Below are positions 1 through 8,797 of a DNA stretch of 64,000 nt, piece after piece. The DNA is from Snodgrassella gandavensis (GTDB lineage: Bacteria; Pseudomonadota; Gammaproteobacteria; Burkholderiales; Neisseriaceae), in assembly GCF_914768025.1 (NCBI RefSeq), contig NZ_CAJZCE010000007.1:1-64000 (forward strand), in the 5' to 3' direction. Numbering within the stretch: the first letter of the stretch is position 1; each line of letters starts with the position of its first letter. Below the pieces are notes generated by a model that saw nothing but the letters and a program-made list of their open reading frames with translations, was not told the origin of the DNA and searched no databases. A program made the position numbers and the translations under genes.

Positions 1-137
1 AGAAATATATAAATATATTGTTTATTTATACAATGTTTTGGTATTTTTTATTTATATAATTTTAAATTAGCAATATTATTGTTTATTATATGTAAGGAAG
101 TAACATTTACACCTGAACGCTGTAAAAAGGATACAAA

Positions 138-168
138 ACCGGCCAGATTGAGTATTAATCTGGCCGGT
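138..168 (-). terminator. Terminator of the nitroreductase gene
   Basis: A 12-bp perfect stem (138-149 with 157-168, 7-nt loop) lies about 65 bp past the stop of the minus-strand nitroreductase gene. Read on the minus strand it is followed by TTTTG. Confidence 0.7.
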
Positions 169-234
169 GTTATGAAAAGATTTTAGTCTGTACAGATGCA
201 ATTTCTGCTTGTACGGTTTCTGTACTGGCAGTAG

Positions 235-834
235 TTAATAAAATACTTTAAAGCGTTCTGTGTCATCAATAAAGGTTTTTTCGGGGAAAGGTGCTTCATT
301 GGAACCAAAAGGCATCATGGCGCGCAATTTCCAGTTATCCGGTATCTGCCACTCTTTGGCAGCAGCAGCATCCGGCAGTGGATTGTAGTGTTGCAGGCTA
401 GCGCCGATGCCAGCATTAGCTAGTGCCGACCAGACAGCAAACTGGGCAATGCCACTCCCCTGTTCCGACCAGATGGGAAACTGTTCGGTATAGCTGGGAA
501 ATTGCTGTTGCAGGCTGGCAATGGTTTGCTGGTCTTCATAAAATAATACTGTACCGATGCCGGCAGCAAAGCTGTTGATTTTGGCTTCGGTGGGGGCAAA
601 TTTGTCGGCTGGAACGATGGCGCGTAATTCCTGCATGACAATTTGCCAGAATTTTTGACTTTGCTGGCCAAACAGAATCACTACGCGTGAGCTTTGTGAA
701 TTGAAAGCGGATGGTGACAGCTTAACGGCCTGTTCTATCAAGGCGGTTATTTCTTCCTGTGCCTGAGAAACATTTCTGCCCAGTGTATATTGGGTACGAC
801 GTTTTTCAATGGCTTCTATCAATGCGTTGTTCAT
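235..834 (-). CDS. Nitroreductase family protein
   Basis: A 199-residue FMN-dependent nitroreductase-fold protein, of the short cytosolic subgroup that resembles yeast Frm2/Hbn1 and bacterial YdgI-like enzymes. These reduce nitro compounds or quinones with NAD(P)H. Visible support is the N-terminal helix with the Arg-rich ‘EKRRTQYTLG’ (FMN phosphate contact), the ‘SPSAFNSQSSRVVIL’ segment typical of the family, and a C-terminal ‘MPFG’ turn. It is a single gene with its own terminator; the physiological substrate cannot be read from sequence. The family call is firm, the subgroup is from memory. Confidence 0.85.
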   Translation of the reverse strand: MNNALIEAIEKRRTQYTLGRNVSQAQEEITALIEQAVKLSPSAFNSQSSRVVILFGQQSQKFWQIVMQELRAIVPADKFAPTEAKINSFAAGIGTVLFYEDQQTIASLQQQFPSYTEQFPIWSEQGSGIAQFAVWSALANAGIGASLQHYNPLPDAAAAKEWQIPDNWKLRAMMPFGSNEAPFPEKTFIDDTERFKVFY

Positions 835-1199
835 TTTATTTCCTTTATCATTTTGTAATTAAATTATTAATTTGAATCAAACATACATTGCTATATTAAC
901 GGAAAAATTTCAACTTACCCAGCCATGTCTGCCAATACAACAGATTCCAATTTTTGATATTTAATTAATTTTATTGCTTTGTAAACAATATGTAATAAAC
1001 AAGAATAGCTGAAATTTATCGCTATGGCGGCGGTTTTAGCTGATGGTTACACAGCATTTCCTTATAGGAATTGATTTTTTGACTCGTGCTGAACTGGCAA
1101 AATGTATATAGCAAATAGGCTGTTTTTAGTATATTTTTTATCAAATTTACTGTTGTTTAATTAGGTAAGTTATTCCGGCAAGGATTATGGCTGTCAGTT
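835..1199. other. AT-rich intergenic region
   Basis: About 365 bp between the nitroreductase start and the end of azlD. It should hold the nitroreductase promoter. No convincing ORF or RNA structure was seen. Confidence 0.5.
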
Positions 1200-1502
1200 T
1201 TAGTATGGCAGATAGTGGCGCAAAAAGGCGGTAATGGCGATGCTGAATATTACTGTTGGCAATAGGGAAAAGCGCCATGCCAGTAATATGGTGATGATTA
1301 CCGATAACAGATTGGCCGGATGAGTAGTGGCAAATGCAGGGGCAATGACTGCAATCAGTACACAGCCGGGAATGGATTCAAGTACGCTGGTCAGGCGCGC
1401 CCCCAGTGCGCGCTTGCGCAGTAGCAGATAACCGCTGACTCTAGTTACGTAAGTAACCAGTGCCATGGCCAGAATAGTGAGGATAGCAGGTAAATCAATC
1501 AT
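1200..1502 (-). CDS. azlD: AzlD-type branched-chain amino acid transport subunit
   Basis: A 100-residue membrane protein with three or four hydrophobic segments and the AzlD hallmark ‘TYVTRVSGYLLLRKR’ near residues 17-31. AzlD is the small partner of AzlC; together they export branched-chain amino acids or their analogues (known from Bacillus AzlCD and Corynebacterium BrnFE). Its start overlaps the 3' end of the upstream azlC by 8 bp, so the two are translationally coupled. The substrate is inferred from the family. Confidence 0.85.
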   Translation of the reverse strand: MIDLPAILTILAMALVTYVTRVSGYLLLRKRALGARLTSVLESIPGCVLIAVIAPAFATTHPANLLSVIITILLAWRFSLLPTVIFSIAITAFLRHYLPY

Positions 1503-2202
1503 AAGCAGCTGTTATAAATGCTACAGTCAAACCAGCTAGCATACCTAGCAGAACGTACCATGCACCGGGCAGAAAACAGTAGCTGGCAATAGCGACCAGT
1601 AAGCTAACCAACCATGAAATGGCCATTTTACAACCTTTCCACATACCTTTAAGTAACACCAGAAATACCGCGACAAAGGCCATATCAAAGCCGTAGTGGC
1701 TAACATCGCCAATTATTGGGCCGATAAGCGCACCTATTGTTGTAAATCCTATCCAGACCAGATACAGGCCAAAACTTGTACCAAGATAAAAGTAATAGCT
1801 GAATTTCTGCGCAGGTGAGCTTTTGGCATCGGTGAACGCCAGAGCCCAGCTTTCATCACACATAAAAAACAGCGCAGGCAAAACTTTGCGTTTGGGTAAG
1901 TCTTTTAAATAAGGTGTCAGTGCGGCACTCATTAAAATATGGCGACTGTTTACCAACAGTGTCATTAGGGCTATCAGAAATAGATGTGGCGGTGATGTCC
2001 ATAAGTTGACGGCAACAAATTCGGAACCACCGGCAAAGTTAACTGCGGTAAGCAGTGAAATTTGACCAGTGCTCATGCCCTTCTGGATTGCCTGAGCGCC
2101 TAAAACCAGTGAAAACGGAATAAAGCTCAGCATAACAGGCAAAGCGGTAATCAAGCCCCTTTTAATCTCCTGAGCAGGTGATGGTATAGCGGATGACGAC
2201 AC
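1495..2202 (-). CDS. azlC: AzlC family amino acid exporter subunit
   Basis: A 235-residue polytopic inner-membrane protein. The N-terminal ‘GLITALPVMLSFIPFSLVLG’ helix, the ‘NFAGGSEFVAVNLW’ segment and ‘VNSRHILMSAALTPYL’ are characteristic of AzlC/YgaZ/BrnF. It forms the large subunit of a branched-chain amino acid exporter with the overlapping azlD. No regulator of the Lrp type lies beside it. First gene of a two-gene minus-strand operon. Confidence 0.88.
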   Translation of the reverse strand: MSSSAIPSPAQEIKRGLITALPVMLSFIPFSLVLGAQAIQKGMSTGQISLLTAVNFAGGSEFVAVNLWTSPPHLFLIALMTLLVNSRHILMSAALTPYLKDLPKRKVLPALFFMCDESWALAFTDAKSSPAQKFSYYFYLGTSFGLYLVWIGFTTIGALIGPIIGDVSHYGFDMAFVAVFLVLLKGMWKGCKMAISWLVSLLVAIASYCFLPGAWYVLLGMLAGLTVAFITAAYD

Positions 2203-3060
2203 TACTGGGCGCTTTCTTGAATATGGTTTGGCTAGCGCTATATTATAAATAATATATTTTCATGGCGTAAATAGAATATGATTGCTTATTACACGTATTA
2301 AATATAGCAAAACTGGTTAGAAGCTGTGCGCAGGGTAAGTAATTATTAGCAGCAATATTACAGACGCTTTTATACAGCCTGCCAGCCAGTGTATTCAACA
2401 GATGGCAAATTTTGAGATCTGTACAGTTCCATTGATATGGCTACTACAGGTAAATGTAATGTTTCAGCAGCAGGTTATTTGTGCTACTCTGGCAGATAAA
2501 AATTGCTGAGTGCTGCATGGCAAGATGCTGGGATAGTGGTAATTGCTGCTGGCCATGTCTTTATGCTTTGTTAACATGAGTCATGTTTGGTTATGTGTGC
2601 TGAAGAATAATAAGCTAGACGATGTTTCTTATAAATTTGCGATATGTAATTTATACCTGTCATAATAAATCATACTGATATATTTTGTTTCTTCTCTGCT
2701 ACTGGTCTTAGTAATAGGATTAGTTAGGGATTCTTTAAAATTTATTATATTGAAATTTATAAATTAGGCTAGCTGGCAGAGATTGCCAACACTAATGGTT
2801 TGCGGGATAAATTTCTTCTCTTTGCTGAATTATAGGCACCAATTATGGGGAGCTGAGGAATAAGTAAACTTGTTAAAAGAATAAATTTATTTGCGGGTAT
2901 TGTACTTATTGTCTTATCGGCTATTTAGTCTGTTTTGAAAGTTTAAATGATTTATTTGCAATATATTAAAAATTTCAGGATATATAGCTTATTAAATTGG
3001 CTTATGATTGCGTTTTATAATAACTTGTTTTAAATGGGTTTGAAGTTTCATAATTACTAA
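2203..3060. other. Long AT-rich intergenic region
   Basis: About 860 bp upstream of azlC with no ORF that looks coding on either strand. It must contain the azlCD promoter. The base composition is AT-rich and many stops occur in all frames; it may be decayed sequence. Confidence 0.5.
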
Positions 3061-3109
3061 TTTATCAGTGAATACCCATACTCTTTTATTATGGGTATTC
3101 ACTGATAAA
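3061..3109 (-). terminator. 20-bp perfect hairpin at the end of the CbrC-like gene
   Basis: Arms 3061-3080 and 3090-3109 are perfectly complementary over 20 bp around a 9-nt AT-rich loop. The first arm begins one base after the TAA stop of the minus-strand gene. It most likely terminates transcription and blocks 3' exonucleases, but there is no long U tract on either strand. Confidence 0.65.
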
Positions 3110-3110
3110 A

Positions 3111-3614
3111 TTAATCGGAATCAATATGCAATCTTTTCTTACCACATTTAACACATTCAAATAAATATCCTACTAATGAACCATTTTTAGATAGGGAAGA
3201 TTTTATTAAGTCTTCTGGGTAACATTCTATATCATCTTTGATTTCATCAAAATAAGGTTCAATTTCTTCTGAACCAACATAGTCAATAAAAGCACAAGGT
3301 TCATTACAATGAGCCAGCCACACCTCTTGCTGCCACCCTACATAACCTGGTGTTCTTAATAATATTTCCTCCAGTTTATCATCTGGAAGGTCTTGAATTC
3401 CAAGATAATCATTAAATTGGCCATTGTATTTTTGTGCAGCAGAACCATCAGCAATACACCACGGACAGATATAATCAGGTTTTTCAATACTATAAAAAGA
3501 ACAATCATATTTTAGTTCGCGTAACTTATTACAAACAGAACAAATTCCTTGTTCATGTGCAAAAATGTTGATTTTATAGGCGTTTGGATGATATTTAAAT
3601 TCTGGCAAGCACAT
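3111..3614 (-). CDS. CbrC family (UPF0167) protein
   Basis: A 167-residue cytosolic protein of the CbrC/UPF0167 family. Diagnostic features are ‘LPEFKYHPNA’ at the N-terminus, an early Cys pair ‘CSVC’, the family core ‘ICPWCIADGSAA’ near residues 49-60, and a late ‘CVKCGK’ pair, suggesting zinc binding. In E. coli CbrC is CreB-regulated and linked to colicin E2 tolerance, and homologues often sit beside polymorphic toxins. No toxin gene is next to it here. It is AT-rich compared with flanking core genes, which fits acquisition. The role here is unknown. Confidence 0.85.
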   Translation of the reverse strand: MCLPEFKYHPNAYKINIFAHEQGICSVCNKLRELKYDCSFYSIEKPDYICPWCIADGSAAQKYNGQFNDYLGIQDLPDDKLEEILLRTPGYVGWQQEVWLAHCNEPCAFIDYVGSEEIEPYFDEIKDDIECYPEDLIKSSLSKNGSLVGYLFECVKCGKKRLHIDSD

Positions 3615-3746
3615 AATTATATTTCACCATTTTCTAGTTGGAAACGAATTATCGATTGTTTTGAATGTAGTAAATAAATTGTGAATGACATCCCTTTATA
3701 CTGCCCAACAATACCAGTGGTACTTTTTTATTGCTGATTAATTAAA

Positions 3747-3775
3747 ACAGACCAGCATAATTACTGCTGGTCTGT
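3747..3775 (-). terminator. Terminator of the YiiX-like gene
   Basis: An 11-bp perfect stem (3747-3757 with 3765-3775) just downstream of the YiiX-like gene on the minus strand, followed there by TTTTAATT. A typical intrinsic terminator. Confidence 0.75.
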
Positions 3776-3782
3776 AGGCTGG

Positions 3783-4439
3783 TTATTGATAGTAATGGAC
3801 GATATTGAGTAAATCCGAGCGGGACATATCGCCGGGGTTGTTGCCGGGCTGGCCTTCGGGAATAGGAATGCCCATTTTTTTGAAGTGTTCTACCCAGTAT
3901 TCTGGGAATTTACCGGTATCTTTGGATTTGAAAGTCATGGCACGCAAGGGGAAAACTTCTTGTCCGTGATTGGCTTCTTTGAATATCTGGTAGATTAATT
4001 CGGAGCAATAATACTGGTCGTTGTTGATATCAAAGGCATCATCGTATTTTTTACCCACTTTCTGGCGCGCATGAACCAAAGCAGAAGAAATCAATGGCTG
4101 GTAAGCTGCTTTTAATCTGCCTACCACGGCACGGGGCTGGCACTGTTTTTTCGGATGCAGATATGCGCGCAGGGGAGTAATTTTTACTTTGGGGTGTGTT
4201 GCTTCGATTACATAGTGCTGGCTAGGAGTTTTCTGCCAGACAATGCCCACATGGGTAAAATTATATCCCTCCAGACCACTGGTAGCTGCCTTGATGGCAC
4301 TGCTCATACCGCCATCGCAGTCTTCCAGAAAGATAAGATCGCCATTTTGCACGTGAAAGGGTTTCTGGGCATAGACATTCAGGCTAAGTAACAGGCTGAA
4401 AACAAATGCCAGCAATGACTGGATGTATTTCTGGTTCAT
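3783..4439 (-). CDS. YiiX/YebB-like permuted NlpC/P60 cysteine hydrolase
   Basis: A 218-residue exported protein. Residues 1-24 form a signal peptide ending ‘NVYA’. The mature part has the circularly permuted papain-like layout: ‘GDLIFLEDCDGG’, then the catalytic-His strand ‘NFTHVGIVW’ near residue 62, and the catalytic-Cys helix ‘YYCSELIYQ’ near residue 144. Such enzymes are thought to hydrolyse amide or ester bonds in the cell envelope (peptidoglycan or lipid substrates). Both catalytic residues are present. It is a single gene with its own terminator; the substrate is unknown. Confidence 0.82.
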   Translation of the reverse strand: MNQKYIQSLLAFVFSLLLSLNVYAQKPFHVQNGDLIFLEDCDGGMSSAIKAATSGLEGYNFTHVGIVWQKTPSQHYVIEATHPKVKITPLRAYLHPKKQCQPRAVVGRLKAAYQPLISSALVHARQKVGKKYDDAFDINNDQYYCSELIYQIFKEANHGQEVFPLRAMTFKSKDTGKFPEYWVEHFKKMGIPIPEGQPGNNPGDMSRSDLLNIVHYYQ

Positions 4440-4540
4440 ATCTGAATCTTATGCTTTTGGTAAATAATGGTTAATTATACAGAATATATCATTATTAGCC
4501 AGTGTTAATCCTGCATAGGCAATATGTTCCCTCTTATGCA

Positions 4541-4999
4541 TCAGTCTACGTTTTTACCTCGCTTGCGCTGAAAGATGCGGTAACTGGCAGCAAATGCAGC
4601 AATGGCGGCGCCAATCAGTGCACCACCGATAAACATGGAAACCAGATCAACGGTTTTGCCCACATCCAGACTATCCAAGACCTGTTTGGCATTCAGTTTT
4701 TGGCCGTTAGGGCTGCTCATGCCTGCTATCATATGACGGTTGTTGCACTTGGGCAGTAAGGCTGTCTGGTCGGCCGGCTGTGGATAGGCTTGTCTAACCG
4801 CAGCTTCACACTGCTGAATCTGTGCCGGCGTCACCAGATTAAACCAGCCACCAATATATAAGCCGCCAGCCAGCAGACAGGCGGCAACAATGCCCACCAT
4901 TACGGCAGAACCTCTCTTCTGCTCTGCTAGCGGTGCAGAAGCTTTTCTGTTTTGCTGTTGTTCGGCTTGACGTTTGATTTGACGAGTTTTGTTACTCAT
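4541..4999 (-). CDS. Hypothetical two-helix membrane protein
   Basis: A 152-residue protein that I do not recognise. The first 30 residues are basic and Gln/Lys-rich (‘TRQIKRQAEQQQNRK’). A transmembrane helix follows at about 33-52, then a roughly 70-residue presumably periplasmic region with two Cys (‘QQCEAAVRQ’, ‘LPKCNNRH’), then a Gly/Ala-rich helix at about 118-137 and a basic tail. The Cys pair could form a disulfide. It sits alone between the YiiX-like gene and the RpiR regulator, all on the minus strand. Confidence 0.7.
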   Translation of the reverse strand: MSNKTRQIKRQAEQQQNRKASAPLAEQKRGSAVMVGIVAACLLAGGLYIGGWFNLVTPAQIQQCEAAVRQAYPQPADQTALLPKCNNRHMIAGMSSPNGQKLNAKQVLDSLDVGKTVDLVSMFIGGALIGAAIAAFAASYRIFQRKRGKNVD

Positions 5000-5196
5000 T
5001 TGCGCTCATTTCGTTGCGACAAATTTAGGGAAATATCTGATTACCAAGCATCTAGTTGTATTGGCCAGCAGTTGGGAAAACTAAAATATGGATAACCAGA
5101 CAGTATGATGCTGAATGATACCTGAAGCTGCTTATATTCGGTTAATTGATGTAATGGTTTTGATAAACATCTTGTGGCTGGATTTCGCTGTGGCAA

Positions 5197-6036
5197 TTAG
5201 TTTTGCAGGAATTTCAGCTTAACGCCAGCTTTGGTTTTCGCCAGCATTTCGCTGACGTTCTCCCCCAGATACAAGGCAAGGCCAATGGTAAGCATGTCGA
5301 CTACCATTAGCTGTAACAGGCGTGAAATCATCGGTGTATATTTTTCACTGTCTTCAGGGGTAATAACGCTAATTACGCAATCGCAGGCTTGTGCCACCGG
5401 TGAGCCGGCGCGGGTAAGGCCGATAATTTTGGCGCCGTTGCCTTTGGCTATTTTGATGGCATCAAGTAAATCGCGTGAGGAACCGGAATGAGAAATGACT
5501 ACTAGAACATCCTGAGGTGACAGAACAGCAGCGGCCATTAACTGCACATGGCTATCGGTATAGGCAACGGTAGACAGGCCAAAACGAAACAGTTTGTGCT
5601 GTGCATCCATCGCTACAATGCCGGAATTACCGGCACCATAAAATTCGATGCGGCGAGCTTTGGCCATAAGTTTTACTGCGATATCCAGATTAGCAGCATT
5701 AAGTGACTTACGACTGCCCAGCACGGTGGCAGCGGTGTTGGCGATAACTTTATTCAGCACGTCCTGCATGGAATCAGTGCTATTCAGTTCTTCATGCACA
5801 TAAGGCATGCCGTCATGGCCAATGCTGGCAGACAGATTGAGTTTGAATTCTGAAAGTCCGCTATAGCCCATACTGCGACAAAAACGAATAACAGTAGGCT
5901 GGCTGACACGAGCTTCTTTGGCAATATTGGCGACGGCAGCATGCACAAACCATTTGCTCTGAGCGAGTACACACTCGGCCACGCGGCGTTCTGCCGAGGA
6001 TAGTTCGGGTAATTTCTGGCTGATTTTGGCTAACAT
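5197..6036 (-). CDS. MurR/RpiR family transcriptional regulator (HexR-like)
   Basis: A 279-residue regulator with an N-terminal RpiR helix-turn-helix (about residues 1-75, recognition helix ‘VSQPTVIRFCRSMGYSG’) and a C-terminal SIS sugar-phosphate-binding domain (about 125-255, with ‘VVISHSGSSRDLLDA’). It resembles HexR, which senses KDPG in Neisseria and Pseudomonas, but no Entner-Doudoroff genes are nearby. Its upstream neighbour on the same strand is a nucleoside hydrolase, so it could instead respond to ribose phosphates released from nucleosides. That link is inference. Confidence 0.88.
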   Translation of the reverse strand: MLAKISQKLPELSSAERRVAECVLAQSKWFVHAAVANIAKEARVSQPTVIRFCRSMGYSGLSEFKLNLSASIGHDGMPYVHEELNSTDSMQDVLNKVIANTAATVLGSRKSLNAANLDIAVKLMAKARRIEFYGAGNSGIVAMDAQHKLFRFGLSTVAYTDSHVQLMAAAVLSPQDVLVVISHSGSSRDLLDAIKIAKGNGAKIIGLTRAGSPVAQACDCVISVITPEDSEKYTPMISRLLQLMVVDMLTIGLALYLGENVSEMLAKTKAGVKLKFLQN

Positions 6037-6282
6037 TCTGCTCTCCTGTTTTGTTGGCGCAACAAAACAGGAAGAGAAATATGTCTGTTAACTGCATGCA
6101 TAATAAACCTGCTGACTTCTCTTATATTGCCCGTTTATCCTAATCACGAGTATAAACGAATGCAATATCTTTGGTGCGAATTAGCGGTACCGACATGGCT
6201 ATAAAGCCATAAATAGTTATTGTTGTTCTAGACTTAGGTTTGTTTTTGTATACGTCATTTTCTAAACCAGTTTTCTACCCGC

Positions 6283-7275
6283 CTAGCAGCGATACTGGCC
6301 TAATGCGTTGAATATGATATCAAGCAGACGCTGGTTATCCACACTCTCCATGACATTGACAGGCTGGTGTGTTACTTCAGGCATACCTACGGTAAGTCTT
6401 AAGGCACCTTCTTTCCAGCGGCGGCTGCTGGCACGGGTATAGTCTCGCGCTGTGGATACATCAACAATATAGGGCGAGCTGGTAACGATATTGCTGTCTA
6501 TCAGTTTGGCCACACATAAAACATCATGAATCCAGCAACCGGCAAGATGGCGGGTCTGGATAGAATAATCCATCCATGGGCGTGAAGTGCGCACGATAAA
6601 GTCGGTTAGCGGATTGGCAAAGCTTTGCAGTTTATCCAAATCCTGATGGGTAAGCATAGTCTGGGTAGTGACATCCAAAGGAGCCAGTGTAATGTTGGCA
6701 CCGCTTTCAATCACAATTTTGGCCGCTTCAGGGTCGACTGCAAAGTTGGTATCTTTCAGATAGCCGTCCAACTGAAAGACACCGCCCATGATAACGATTT
6801 CGGCTACCGAACGGGCAAAATCCGGATATAGTTGAATAGTATGGGCAATATTGGTTAACGGGCCGATGGCTACTACGGTGATTTCTCCGGGATTGCCACA
6901 CACCAGTTCGCCAATCGCCTGAGCAGCATGAGGTGCGCTGTGGTCGTTGAGTGCGGGCAATGGCGGCAGACTATCCCATAAGGAGAGCAGCCCCTGTTTG
7001 CGCACATTATTGTCCAGCTGTTCGCGCCATGGGGCGGCCGGTTCAATCAGTGCCTGTGCCGCACCTTTAACTACCGGTATATCTTTATTCAGCTCTTGCA
7101 ATAGCTGGCGGGCTACCCGATAGCCGGTATCACGTGGTGTATTACCGGCCACAATGGTAATAAGTTCAAGTTTGATTGAATCTGCGGCCAATGCCAGCGC
7201 CAGTGCCAGACCATCATCAACATTTGCACCTGCGATGCCATTACCGGGATCACAGTCAATCACGATGCGCTTCAT
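6283..7275 (-). CDS. Nucleoside hydrolase
   Basis: A 330-residue inosine-uridine-preferring nucleoside hydrolase, cleaving ribonucleosides to base and ribose. The N-terminal Asp cluster that binds Ca2+ appears as ‘DCDPGNGIAGANVDDGLAL’, with a longer insert between the Asp pairs than in E. coli Rih proteins. ‘AIGPLTNIA’ and ‘IVIMGGVF’ near residues 137-167 are family motifs, and ‘DTNFAVDPEAAKIV’ carries further metal and ribose ligands. The next upstream gene is an MHS transporter, suggesting a small nucleoside uptake and salvage unit, with the RpiR regulator downstream. Confidence 0.9.
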   Translation of the reverse strand: MKRIVIDCDPGNGIAGANVDDGLALALALAADSIKLELITIVAGNTPRDTGYRVARQLLQELNKDIPVVKGAAQALIEPAAPWREQLDNNVRKQGLLSLWDSLPPLPALNDHSAPHAAQAIGELVCGNPGEITVVAIGPLTNIAHTIQLYPDFARSVAEIVIMGGVFQLDGYLKDTNFAVDPEAAKIVIESGANITLAPLDVTTQTMLTHQDLDKLQSFANPLTDFIVRTSRPWMDYSIQTRHLAGCWIHDVLCVAKLIDSNIVTSSPYIVDVSTARDYTRASSRRWKEGALRLTVGMPEVTHQPVNVMESVDNQRLLDIIFNALGQYRC

Positions 7276-7297
7276 AAGTATTACCTATGTGTCAATG

Positions 7298-7326
7298 GTA
7301 ACGGAGTCAGTGGCTGACTCCGTTAC
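7298..7326 (-). terminator. Hairpin between the MFS and nucleoside hydrolase genes
   Basis: A 12-bp perfect stem (7298-7309 with 7315-7326, 5-nt loop) in the 79-bp gap. There is no U tract, so it may be a weak terminator or an mRNA-processing barrier between the two same-strand genes. Confidence 0.5.
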
Positions 7327-7354
7327 ATATGTTTCAATCAGTTTGTCAAAGCGA

Positions 7355-8746
7355 TTAAATGGCGTCTTCTACCGCATTCAAATCGCGTCCGCGGGTTTCC
7401 GGAGCAAAGAATGTGGTGAAGAAACCAATACTGGCCATGGCTGCAAAGTATATGGCAATCGGCCACCATGTATGATAATGATTAAGTAATTCTGAGGCTA
7501 CTAATGATGCTGTGCCACCCGATATGATTCCACCGAGTTCTTTGGCCAGTGCCATTTTGGAATAGCGGTTACGTACGCCAAACAGTTCCACACCATAGGC
7601 TGCCTGCACACCGAAAATACCCAGTGAAGCCAGACACATACCAATAACAATAATACTGCCTACGATAAAGGGATCACGGGTTTCCAGAAACATATAGGCC
7701 GGAACAGCATACAGCATCAGCAAGAAACAAAACCAGCGGTAAACAATACGGCGACCGTAACGATCAGACAACCAGCCAGCAAAAGGTATCACCAAAAAAC
7801 CCAGTAGAGAGGCAATAAATACCGCTGTAGTGGCAACAGTCTTACTAACGTCCAGAGAGTTGACTACATAGCCGATGACAAAGCCCTGCGCAAGATAAGA
7901 TGGGCCGTTTTCGCCGATGCGCAAGCCCAGCATCACAAAAAAGGCTTTATTTCGCGCCCACAAAGAAGCTATGCTGGTCGAAGTGTCGGCAGGTGATTGA
8001 GTAACAGTTTCAGTTTGTAGTTGTTTTAATTCATTTTGTTCCTGTTCGAAAACAGGTGTCTCACGTACATGCCGGCGGATAAGGGTTGCAGCAATGGCAA
8101 TCACAGCACTGAGAATAAATGGGATACGCCAGCCCCAACTAATCACATCTTCATCATCAAGCATTAATACCAGCAGCCATACCGCAGAAGCAATCAGCGT
8201 ACCACTGTTGGAACCAATGCCGATTATGGAAGCAATTAGACCACGCCGTTTTGGCGGCGCATACTCTCCTAGCATAACCGTAGCGCCTGAAAGCTCGGCA
8301 CCGGCACCAAAACCCTGTACAAAACGTAACATGACTAGAATCAAGGGAGCCCATATGCCAATGGTGGCATAGCTGGGAATAAAGCCAATCAGGGTGGTGG
8401 AAATTCCCATCATGGCAATAGTGGTTACCAGTACGAATTTCCGTCCTTTACGGTCACCCAGCCGACCAAAGAAAATGGCACCAATCGGGCGGGCAAGAAA
8501 GCCAACTGAATAAGTGGCAAAACTAGATAACAAAGCAATTTTAGGGCTTACATTTGGAAAAAATACCTTGCTGAACACTAGACCTGTGGCCAGGCCATAC
8601 AGGGCAAAATCCACATATTCCATGGTGGTTCCAAGCCAGCAGGAAAGTGTTGCCTTAATAAATTCCAGTCGTCCTTCGGGGGTGGCTAAACGTTGTTCAG
8701 CTGCGCTCTGCTTATGGCTGTCAACTGACGATTGTAAGTCACTCAT
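7355..8746 (-). CDS. MFS transporter, metabolite:H+ symporter (MHS) type
   Basis: A 463-residue, 12-helix major facilitator of the MHS/ShiA-ProP group. Signs are ‘WLGTTMEYVDFALYG’ in helix 1, the MFS motif A in loop 2-3 ‘GRLGDRKGRKFVL’, the second copy ‘GWLSDRYGRRIVY’ in loop 8-9, and ‘GFGAGAELSGATVML’ in helix 4. It probably brings in an organic acid or nucleoside-type substrate with protons. The nucleoside hydrolase follows on the same strand after 79 bp, so a nucleoside or base is a reasonable guess. Confidence 0.88.
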   Translation of the reverse strand: MSDLQSSVDSHKQSAAEQRLATPEGRLEFIKATLSCWLGTTMEYVDFALYGLATGLVFSKVFFPNVSPKIALLSSFATYSVGFLARPIGAIFFGRLGDRKGRKFVLVTTIAMMGISTTLIGFIPSYATIGIWAPLILVMLRFVQGFGAGAELSGATVMLGEYAPPKRRGLIASIIGIGSNSGTLIASAVWLLVLMLDDEDVISWGWRIPFILSAVIAIAATLIRRHVRETPVFEQEQNELKQLQTETVTQSPADTSTSIASLWARNKAFFVMLGLRIGENGPSYLAQGFVIGYVVNSLDVSKTVATTAVFIASLLGFLVIPFAGWLSDRYGRRIVYRWFCFLLMLYAVPAYMFLETRDPFIVGSIIVIGMCLASLGIFGVQAAYGVELFGVRNRYSKMALAKELGGIISGGTASLVASELLNHYHTWWPIAIYFAAMASIGFFTTFFAPETRGRDLNAVEDAI

Positions 8747-8797
8747 TCAAATATCCTATGGTTACAAATCAGGGTAATACTACTTAGAAACAAAAGG

